Shown here piece after piece: positions 34,232-44,000 of a stretch of 64,000 nucleotides of DNA. Position 1 is the first letter of the stretch, and each line of letters begins with the position of its first letter. Source of the DNA: Omphiscola glabra (taxonomy: Eukaryota; Mollusca; Gastropoda; Lymnaeidae). The notes beneath the pieces are model-generated. The model had not been told where the DNA came from. It did no database searches and saw nothing but the letters and a program-made list of their open reading frames with translations. The DNA lies in NCBI GenBank assembly GCA_964017045.1, contig OZ024798.1, positions 6,717,793 to 6,781,792 on the forward strand, given 5' to 3'. Made by a program: the position numbers and the translations under genes.

Positions 34232-34259
34232 GTTATGGATTCTGTCTATATGTGTCAGT
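34211..34259 (-). CDS. Gene B possible first coding exon
   Basis: Acceptor ATTTTCAG, 28 nt of leader, ATG with A at -3 and G at +4, then MGVFESE and donor GAG-GTAATG in phase 0. It fits exon 2 in phase, but a coding part this short is weak evidence. Confidence 0.35.
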
Positions 34260-34536
34260 CTGAAAATAACCACAGGCTGTCAGAGTTATCACAACGTAGC
34301 TGTGGACCTTTTAAATAACGTATCTCTTATTTGTTGGATCTGAAGAGTCCAATTGTAACATAGGCCTCATAGAGTCCATTGACGAACTCTGGTGTCCATT
34401 ATGGCCCCGGTCCTACATTGTAAGGTCTTTTGTAACCTTTTGTTAAGTTTGAAATATGTCTTTTACCTTGCACTGCTTTGGTCATGCGACGGTTCTGTTT
34501 ATCACCTGGGGCGTGAAATATTTCCAAAAAGTTAAC

Positions 34537-34615
34537 TTATCACTACAGTTTAGATGTAACACATAATCCCATGATTCTCTACAGTTTAGATGTAACACGT
34601 AATCCCATGATTCAT
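34537..34615 (+). repeat. 36-bp direct duplication
   Basis: CTACAGTTTAGATGTAACAC + ATAATCCCATGATTCT, two copies. Confidence 0.8.
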
Positions 34616-35084
34616 CTTACAATAGTGCTGAAAGATCTTGGTCACACAACGCACCTGATTGTCAGTTCTATTTGCCCTATTATTTGATACTTCACAGAAC
34701 CAACACAGAAACAAGGGCGATCACCTGGAGGAAACAACGCTGTAAAGACGAGGTGTATTCATGGGAGACAACTGCGCCAAGTTTTATAGGTGGTGGAACC
34801 TGATGTGGGAAAAATACGTAACCAGGATTATAACTTCGCTATGTCCCCCCACCAACTCCCCACTCAATAACGCTCCCTCGGGACAGGTGTGTGTGTGTGT
34901 AGGTGAGAGAGAGAAAGTTGGGGAGGGGGGGTGACGGCGGACGGTTGTCATGAATGTTACTTAGTATCAGTCAGGCCTTTTGGTTTGGATGGTAACATAA
35001 TGTAACCTTGTTACTGACAAGTTACTGACGACTAAGAAAGTCAAATTAATTAGGACATGCAATCAAGTTTAGACTTCTATGTGA
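34616..35084. other. Intergenic between genes B and C, nothing recognised
   Basis: Contains a short GT/GA-rich stretch at 34887-34925. No exon or element seen. Confidence 0.45.
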
Positions 35085-36063
35085 AACTTTCATCATTAAT
35101 CTTTGTGAGACGTTCATCATTAATCTTGGTGAGACGTTCATCATTAATCTTGGTGAGACATTCATCATTAATCTTAATTAGACGTTCACCATTAATCTTG
35201 GTGAGACGTTCACCATTCATCTTGGTGAGACGTTCACCATTAATCTTGGTGAGACGTTCACCATTAATCTTGGTGAGACGTTCATCATTAATCTTGGTGA
35301 GACGTTCATCATTAATCTTGGTGAGACGTTCATCATTACTCTTGGTGAGACGTTCATCATTAATCTTGGTGAGACGTTCACCATTAATCTTGGTGAGACG
35401 TTCATCATTAATCTTGGTGAGACGTTCATCATTAATCTTGATGAGACGTTCACCATTAATCTTGATGAGACGTTCACCATTACTCTTGGTGAGACGTTCA
35501 TCATTAATCTTGGTGAGACGTTCACCATTAATCTTGGTGAGACGTTCATCATTAATCTTGGTGAGACGTTCATCATTAATCTTGGTGAGACGTTCATCAT
35601 TAATCTTGGTGAGACGTTCATCATTACTATTGGTGAGACGTTCATCATTAATCTTGATGAGACGTTCACCATTAATCTTGATGAGACGTTCACCATTAAT
35701 CTTGGTGAGACGTTCACCATTAATCTTGGTGAGACGTTCATCATTACTCTTGGTGAGACGTTCATCATTAATCTTGGTGAGACGTTCACCATTAATCTTG
35801 GTGAGACGTTCATCATTAATCTTGGTGAGACGTTCATCATTAATCTTGGTGAGACGTTCATCATTACTCTTGGTGAGACGTTCACCATTAATCTTGGTGA
35901 GACGTTCATCATTAATCTTGGTGAGACGTTCATCATTACTCTTGGTGAGACGTTCATCATTAATCTTGGTGAGACGTTCACCATTAATCTTGGTGAGACG
36001 TTCATCATTAATCTTGGTGAGACGTTCATCATTACTCTTGGTGAGACGTTCATCATTAATCTT
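35085..36063 (+). repeat. 24-bp minisatellite, about 41 copies, with higher-order order
   Basis: Unit CATCATTAATCTTGGTGAGA + CGTT. Variants (ACCATT, TTACTC, TTGATG) recur in the same order several times, indicating blocks of about four to eight units duplicated together. The 343-codon plus and 285-codon minus frames are artefacts. Confidence 0.96.
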
Positions 36064-36413
36064 GACTGAATCAACTAATTGTTTCTAAATAAAATGTATT
36101 TCAATTTTCAATGGCCATTTTTCTATGGATTCATTTTCTAAGATTTCAAATTGTTGTTTTTTAAAAAGAACAATTCTTTTAAAAATATAAATGTCACAAT
36201 TATAAATAATAAACGTGACATTGGGGGTTCAATCACTGGCTATTTTAATTCTGACTTCCACAAAAGCACTCATTAGCCAGTCTTGTCCCAATTACTATAT
36301 GTTAGTATGCCGTGGCATGTAGAATATTAACTGTATCATTTGTCTCGCATCAGTGATTCACACATTCAAAATTATATCTGTGACAATAAATACATGCTAT
36401 TTGATATTAGCCT

Positions 36414-36415
<2 letters not shown>

Positions 36416-36496
<81 letters not shown>

Positions 36497-36514
36497 TATC
36501 ATCATCATCATCAT
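36416..36514. repeat. (AT)n(GT)n and (ATC)n microsatellites
   Basis: About 21 AT and 16 GT dinucleotides, then a short ATC run, at the 3' end of the LINE fragment, where LINE tails often end in microsatellites. Confidence 0.9.
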
Positions 36515-36716
36515 GTCCCTTAGTCCTTGAACCGTTGGAGCGCCACAGATGACATGAAGACTATCCTTCTCCATTCCTCTCGGTCTTCTGCACTACGCAT
36601 AGCATCGCCTAGTTTTAATCCCGTCCACTCTTTGATGTTATCTTCCCATCTTTTTCTCTGTCTTCCTCTTCTACTTCCTCCTTTAGTTGTGCCCTGCATG
36701 ATTTCTTTGGCGAGAC
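36515..36716 (-). pseudogene. C-terminal fragment of a non-LTR retrotransposon reverse transcriptase
   Basis: The minus frame reads GRQRKRWEDNIKEWTG and AEDREEWRRIVF, the conserved tail after the reverse transcriptase domain in many invertebrate LINE proteins. The frame ends at 36520. It is truncated 5' at 36716, exactly where an LTR begins. The open frame to 36828 is therefore a chimera of the LINE tail and the LTR. Catalytic parts are absent. Confidence 0.75.
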
Positions 36717-37190
36717 TGTTGTGAATAAGATTTAGGATCGCGATGTTTCGGGATGAAAAGTTGTTCATGCATGGTGTGAGATGTATGAGAACCACTGTTG
36801 TTAGTGGAGTGAACACTTTTTGGTCCATGAGTTGTTATGAATTGTATTATTGTGGCTGAATGGTCATTGGATTACAGGGAAATATGAATAAACAAGTGAG
36901 TGGATATAAAAGGACTGTGTGTTAGTCGAGAGAGAATACATGAATCGTAGAGAAGACGGGAGATCGTGATGAGAGAACGTGATGAACACCTGTGTTAGTC
37001 GGAGTTTTATTCCATACGTGTTATTGAGGATTTGATTATGTGCTAGTGACTCTTGATGGGACTACATTGTGTTAGTGACTCTTGATGAGACTACATTTGT
37101 ATATAATGAATAAAGGGTGAGTTATGAAACTCCAGATACTTTTGGTGGACTTAGTTGTGTAATTGTGTGATTGGTGTCAGATGTTAAATA
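36717..37190 (+). mobile_element. LTR remnant, same family as the solo LTR at 47432-47921
   Basis: Begins TGTTGTGAATAAGATTT directly at the break in the LINE fragment. It follows the reverse complement of the 47.4-kb LTR through CATGGTG, GGCTGAATGGTCATTGG, a TATAAAA box near 36917, GTGTTAGTC and AATAAAGG. A 30-bp internal duplication (GACTCTTGATG) lies at 37050-37105. The right end is not clear. Confidence 0.65.
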
Positions 37191-37229
37191 TTTTTCTAGC
37201 CCCCAAATGTTAAATATTCTTATATATAT

Positions 37230-38103
37230 ATTGTTTGGTCCCTACCGCTACGTTGATTAGTACTACTATGTCTAAGGAATGATTATTCTTAACTGAGTGA
37301 TATTACACGCTCTCACACTAACGCTACTGAAGCTCTCTCACTCGCTTACACTGCTACTGATATGTAAACTTAATAACACAGGTGGTTCAGCCCACAAATA
37401 AAATATTTAATTACTAAAAATTACAAATTACTTCACATATACGAGATACATATAAATATAAAGACATTAATTGTTACAGTTTGTTACTAGTGACATAAGA
37501 GACTGGATTGGTGCCCTGGGTCGTCTCTAGGCTGGGTTTGGAATCTAGCTGGATCACTACACACTCCAGACTCCACAAAGCACACTACAAGGTCCGCCGA
37601 TCGTTCCGTCCCTTTCTGGATCACTGTCGTTTATGGTGACGGGTGATCAATGACCAGTCACGCTCCGGTGCATCCACTTGTACACAAGACGTTGGCGTTG
37701 TCAGCTGACTGCTTGAGCTAGCAGTCTATTCCACTGTTTACTTCGGAGTAGGCTACACCGATTTCCGACTGTCCCTAACTCTACGGGGTTATCATGTACC
37801 ATGAGCTATCTTCTATATGCTCAACTGTACTACGTTCACTTCAAACACTGCTATAATCAAATCAAAGCCTCTGGCTACTAGGCTTTACTATGCGATTCTA
37901 TCTATTGCTAAGCTAACAGAACCTAACTTAACTGACTTAGCTTCATTCAACCTAACTGGTCTTAACTGGCTGTAAATAAGAATAAATACAATACATAAGC
38001 TACAAGAAAGAAGTACATTCCTAATACATTGCTACAATTGTCAGCTTTACTGACAATAATCATATTTATACTACAGCCAATGTAAATTAGTCTGTAACAA
38101 CCT
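37230..38103. mobile_element. Possible second LTR-like element
   Basis: Bounded by TGTTTGGTCC and GTCTGTAACA (TG...CA form, TGTT/AACA inverted ends), with a higher-GC interior of clustered cytosines unlike its flanks. No matching target duplication or second copy was found, so this is tentative. Confidence 0.25.
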
Positions 38104-39325
38104 TTTGATTCTGCCTTATAAAAGTTAAGTGTAAAAACTTTTTAACGTGTTGATTACCAAGCTATAAATGTAATAATATGTTTTTCCTACAAGTTTGTGT
38201 CATTAAAATAGATCAGCACAAAGTAAAATGTGTTTATAAATTTATTTATATTATAATTCAGTAATTTTTTCTTTTGGGGAAAAAGAGGGGGGGGGGATAA
38301 AATGTTGACATAATTACTTGGTGGGGGTCATTGAAAGTTTGACAGTTTTTGACAAGGGGAGGGGGGGAGGGGGTCAAAAATTGCGTCAAAATTGTTGACG
38401 TAATTAATGGACGACCCCCGGTACAATGTAAAACCTTAGTGTAAGAGGATATTATGCTAATGTTGGGTGAATCATCATGACGTAATGCCCAGCAGCGCTG
38501 ACAAAATCATAAGACTACATCGTAAAACTAGCGTTGTGACACAGGCAAGACAACCCTGGGACGATTAGACAAGACAGTGTATTTTCCATTATCCACCTGC
38601 GTAGGCGTAGTAACGGCTTTACGCGGAATTATCAGTTTCTTGTGGGACGACGTTACAAAGATATTTTAATTTTAAAACATTGTAAACAGAGAATAATAGC
38701 ATGGAACTTATCAGATATAGCAAGGGTTCTTAGCCAGGGATGTCCGCAACCCTGGGGGTGCCATAAGGAGTACCGAGGTACGAGTAGTCCCATAATTTTA
38801 TCAGATTTTGTGCAAAAAAAACCCCCGTGTAAATTCTCTTGTCCTTTCGATAATTAAAATGTGTTTCCTCATAAGCAAACCAAAACTAATAAAAAATAGT
38901 CACACTCATGATAATCGAGGTACTCTACTTGAATTTTTTTTTTTACAAAGAGTTTGTTCAACGGCCATGACAAGAAAGCATAACTATGTATTTTAACGCT
39001 AAACCTCAATAACTCAAAAACTAACTGTCATCTCAGGAACTCTTGAGACCAAGAAACGTCATATGAATCTCTAGCTACAATGTCTTAACTCAGGCGGGGT
39101 AGCGACATATGTGATACAATGTAAACAATTGGATTTTAAATAAGGAGAAGAGCTGTTTAGAGCGGACAAAATAATCCATCCGTTGGGAAATCTTTTGTGT
39201 GTGTAAATTTAGTATCGTTTCCTCTTCTTCAAAAAGTAAAAAAAATGGTCAAAAATGTATTTTTGTACGTACAACTTTGAGTTTTAATGTAATTTTAAGG
39301 ACTCATTGAATATGCAAGCTAACTT
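38104..39325. other. Non-coding with G-rich tract and a hAT-like end
   Basis: G-rich words at 38277-38400 (GGGGGTCAAAAATTG) resemble a degenerate repeat. CAAGGGTTCTTAGCCAGGG at 38721 followed by CCCTGGGGGTGCCATAAGG has the form of a hAT terminal region, without a partner end. No gene is seen. Confidence 0.35.
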
Positions 39326-39588
39326 TGACTGATATATGATGACCCACATTGACTGATATATGATGACCCACATTGACTGATATATGATGACCCACATTGA
39401 CTGATATATGATGACCCACATTGACTGATATATGATGACCCACATTGACTGATATATGATGAGCCACATTGACTGATATATGATGAGCCACATTGACTGA
39501 TATATGATGACCAACATTGACTGATATATGATGACCCACATTGACTGATATATGATGACCCACATTAACCTTTTTTTGATGACCCACA
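39326..39588 (+). repeat. 24-bp minisatellite, about 11 copies
   Basis: Unit ATTGACTGATATATGATGAC + CCAC, downstream of gene C. Confidence 0.95.
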
Positions 39589-39711
39589 TTGATGGATAAT
39601 ATCGGCTAAAATAAATCTTCTGCCTCTGTGTACTATTGTGTTATTTAATTATATAAAACCAAATTATTCAATATTTCAAAACAAATGGTTGATCAGCAGC
39701 TAAAATTTGCC

Positions 39712-39717
39712 TTTATT
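39712..39717 (-). terminator. Candidate polyadenylation signal of gene C
   Basis: AATAAA on the minus strand about 430 nt beyond the gene C stop, after the 18-bp array, in an otherwise plain stretch. Confidence 0.35.
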
Positions 39718-39901
39718 CATAGATGATTAATAATTGAAACAGTTGTAAATATTAAATGTATAAATTATAAATGCCTTTATGGTCTTCTTGAAGTTTGCGA
39801 CACCAAAAAATGTTTAATTATAAAAGACAATGTTTCACATCCCAGTGTCAGGTTAACTAGGCAAGCAAAACGCAAATTAATCTCAGTCTATGTTACTCTT
39901 T

Positions 39902-40138
39902 AACAACTGAATCTGACTGTAACAACAACATCGTTGTAATAAAAACATTTTGGAACAACAACATCTTTTTAACAATAACATCTTTATAACAACAACATCT
40001 CTGTAACAACAACATCTTTGTAACAGCAACATCGTTGTAACAACAACATCTTTGAAACAGCAACATCGTTGTAACAACAACATCGTTGTAACAACATTAT
40101 CTTTGTAACAGCAACATCCTTGTAACAACAACATCGTC
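39902..40138 (+). repeat. 18-bp minisatellite, about 13 copies, in the gene C 3' untranslated region
   Basis: Unit AACAACAACATCTTTGTA with GTTGTAACAACAACATC variants. It begins within ten bases of the stop codon, so it should be transcribed in the mRNA. Confidence 0.9.
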
Positions 40139-40142
40139 AACT

Positions 40143-41028
40143 TTATATCGTTTGCCTCAAGTGTCTTCTTTTCTTTTTGGTGCCGCCCCTGGTCGGTGCA
40201 AGTATTTCCTGCTTTCCGAACGCCTCTGCCATTTCTTTAGAATCCAGCGTCCCTGTAAAACTCCTTCCATGCGCGGCTGCCATTTCCTTTGAATCCATTG
40301 CACCAATATGTCTGTCCCTGATATGTGCTCGAGGCTTATACATTGAATACACCGGAGGCAGTTCTTCCGAAGCTCTCTCACGCGATGATCTCTGTCTTGA
40401 CGAGCGTGAATTTGCCCCTCTGGTTCTTGTTGAACTTCCAACTTGAGATCCTCTTCCGTGATTTTTGTATCCACGCACTTGAACTACGGCAGGTAGCAAA
40501 GATCCAGTTCTCTCCCGTGATTCTTTCTTAGTTTCTCTGCCCCTGACAGCTTTATTTTTAAGGGACTTGTGACCTTTCTTCCTGTAAAGCCCATCATCGA
40601 TGTCATCATCTGTCTTGTCATCGATGGTGGCCGCAAAATCTCTCTCGTCATAAGCATCCACTTCCTCGTCACCTCTAGAGCGTGATTTTTGTTTCGCTAG
40701 CGTAGGCTCGGCCCTGTCTAAGACATCAACAGATTCTTCCGCGTTGTCAATCTCATCAAACTGTTTGGGGCCATCCAGCTCCTCCTCGGGCGTAGCGACT
40801 TGCGTCTCATCATCCGGTCGCATCGTTCGAGGCGCCCTTTCTTGGGCTGTATCTTCCACATCTGGCGTCCGTCCATAGACTTCCTCTTGGTCGAGGTCGT
40901 CTTCATTGTCAACTGTAGTTTCCTGAGGGTCATCCTCAAGGTCATTATCCTCAAGCTCTGCCCTGCCTTGGTTGTCGAATCGCATGAAAGGACTCGCTCT
41001 AAACTCATCGCTGGTCATAGATGGACCA
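40143..41028 (-). CDS. Gene C exon 10: acidic-to-basic C-terminal tail
   Basis: Acceptor TTTTTTTTTTCGAACACAG; its first base completes AGT from exon 9. 294 codons and TAA. The first half is Asp/Glu-rich (ELEDNDLEDDPQE), the middle is Lys/Arg/Ser-rich, and the end is TKKKRRHLRQTI. DSKEMA-AxG occurs twice near the end. Low complexity suggests disorder. The frames at 40157-40474, 40484-40672 and 40718-41008 and the plus-strand frames are shadows. Confidence 0.75.
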
Positions 41029-44000
41029 CTGTGTTCGAAAAAAAAAATACACACTGGTAAATTATCTTGTCTGTTAGTCATTTAAACTCATAAACAATTT
41101 TTAAACAGTTTATAATAAAATATACGTACACACAGAATCAGGCAAGGAAAAGCTGTGCCCGGGGAAAAAAAACAAGTTATTTTAGGTGACCTCTTCTAAG
41201 GTGTATATATATTTATGTAAATATATACATTCTATTTGTTCACAAGCCAATCTTTATGTCCACGCCAAACTACATTGATGTCATGAATAATAATGAATAT
41301 GTTAGAATAATAATAAAGAACACAGACAATTTCCCCCCAAAAAAGTTTCCAGTAGGTCATTCACACTCGTTTATAGACACAAAATAAACAACCATCATTT
41401 TAAAAACATACAAAAACAACAAACAAAACAAAAACAACGCATTATCTTCAGATATCACCTTGACACAGATTAGATATCATTCACCCTGACACATATCAGA
41501 TGTCACCCTGAAACAGATCAGATATCAATCACCCTGACACAGATCCTACCTGACGGCTTTCTCTGTGCAGCACAACATAAACTGATCCCTGCAGGTCTTC
41601 AAGCCAGTGTCCAGGTGGTTCCGGCTCAGATACTTTTCTCCGCTGTGTCCGCACTCGTTTCTGGCTCGCAGGTTCGTACGGCTGTATACAAACTTCCCGG
41701 CGCTCGCACCTGCCTTGCAGCAGACTGTCTTCAGGCGAAGCCTTAAAATCTGTTTTTTATATTCTGAAATGATTTTCAGGAACCGTAAAGAACTTTTATA
41801 CCGCTAAGATGTTCATGTAAAAAAGGTCAACATTAGTAAAGTAGGATTGTAGTAGTGTTCACAATCATGCAGCTTTATTCCTGTTGCAGTGAACATGATC
41901 ATACAGCTTTCTTCCTATTGCAGTGAACACGATCATACAGCTTTCTTCCTATTGCAGTGCACACAATCATGCAGCTTTCTTCCTATTGCAGTGAACACGA
42001 TCATGCAGCGTTCTTCCTATTGCAGTGAACACGATCATACAGCTTTCTTCCTATTGCAGTGCACACAATCATGCAGCTTTCTTCCTATTGCAGTGAACAC
42101 GATCATGCAGCTTTCTTCCTATTGCAGTGCACACAATCATGCAGCTTTCTTCCTATTGCAGTGCACACAATCATGCAGCTTTCTTTCTATTGCAGTGAAC
42201 ACAATCATGCAGCTTTCTTCCTATTGCAGTGCACACAATCATGCAGCTTTCTTCCTATTGCAGTGCACACAATCATGCAGCTTTCTTCCTATTGCAGTGC
42301 ACACAATCATGCAGCTTTCTTCCTATTGCAGTGAACACAATCATACAGCTTTCTTTCTATAGCAGTGAATCAAGCTCTCTTTTCTACCCACAAAAGACAG
42401 TGCATTCCATAAGTGTTTGACATCATCTTTCGCGTATTATTTATTACGAGACACCAATATTTCAACGTGAGTGAAAGTCAATGATAACTCTGTACAAAAT
42501 AATCTTAAAATACAAAATAGCTACTGATGAGATACAGGGCATTATGACAAGAACCTTTTCCTACGTTGTGAAACCAGAACATCTATTACAGACATCTGTC
42601 ATTACATGTTTCTGTTCTTAACCTTTACCCTAGACTTACAATCACTTACTTAACAGTTTTCCTTCAATTGATGATCCGCCCTGATCTTCCAGATCTTCGT
42701 CCAGATACTTGTCCCCAAATGTATCGGGTGTCGCGCGCTCAGCACTGGTCCAGGCAGTCCTCTTTTTCTCACTGCTGGCTCGCGGTACTGCCTTCCTATT
42801 ACCTGACAAACCTCCAAGTCCCGCCACCTCCTCGCGACTGTTCCTTCGTTGTCTGCCGGACTTCCTGGTCGTATCCATCATTTCTGTGCTTGCCTTTTTC
42901 GTCTCGGCTGCCGACCCTCCCCTGCGCATGTTGCCCCTGTGTTGCTCGGCACTGCTTACCCGCTGAACCGCAGCGGAGGACGCATGGAGATCTCCAGGTC
43001 TGGTGTCTCGGCGTTTGCTCTCTCCCTGTTTGGTTTTTTCTTTCCTTTCACTGGACGACGACGGGGCCGCACTGGTCACATCTACGAATACACTTTCATG
43101 ATCAGTTTTAGATATTTCTGGGGCAAGCCCATGAGGCTTTTGTACATCTTCCACTGACGTCTTCTTGATAACCCGTTTTCCTAAGATGTCTGCACCCTCC
43201 TCTGTGTTGTGCTTTTTTCCGAAATTCACAGATCTGATTACCTGTAGAACGTCCGAGTCCTGTAGAATTATAACAGGTAAAAGTAAAGATAAAGTTGTAA
43301 AAACAGGTGTTTAATCATGTAATATTAGATTGGGTTAGGGTTAGGGTTAGGTACAGAAAGTCTTTAAATGGAAACTTAAAAAACATGAACGTAATTCTCA
43401 GAGTCAATAGATTTAACAGAGTTGGAATTTTAACTCCCATTGGAATAATCATGTAATTAAAAGCACAGTCTCTAAATGGAAGGGTTTTATGTTAATCTTG
43501 ATATGGAAGGGCGTTATGTTAATCTTGATATGGAAGGGCGTTATATTAATCTTGATATGGAAGGGCGTTATGTTAATCTTGATATGGAAGGGCGTTATGT
43601 TAATCTTGATATGGAAGGGCGTTATGTTAATCTTGATATGGAAGGGCGTTATGTTAATCTTGATATGGAAGGGCGTTATGTTAATCTTGATATGGAAGGG
43701 CGTTATGTTAATCTTGATATGGAAGGGCGTTATGTTAATCTTGATATGGAAGGGCGCTATGTTAATCTTGATATGGAAGGGCGTTATGTTAATCTTGATA
43801 TGGAAGGGCGTTATGTTAATCTTGATATGGAAGGGCGTTATGTTAATCTTGATATGGAAGGGCGTTATGTTAATCTTGATATGGAAGGGCGCTATGTTAA
43901 TCTTGATATGGAAGGGCGTTATGTTAATCTTGATATGGAAGGGCGTTATGTTAATCTTGATATGGAAGGGCGTTATGTTAATCTTGATATGGAAGGGCGC

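Noticed and set aside
37230..38103. Protein-coding interpretation of the GC-richer block
   Set aside because: No open frame of useful length on either strand; better read as an LTR-like or other non-coding repeat.
40157..41060. Several other open frames on both strands over gene C exon 10
   Set aside because: Shadows of a low-complexity, GC-rich exon. Only one frame joins in phase to exon 9 and ends at 40143.
42668..43157. Plus-strand frames of 85-147 codons with many cysteines
   Set aside because: Antisense to gene C exon 8; no splice support on that strand.
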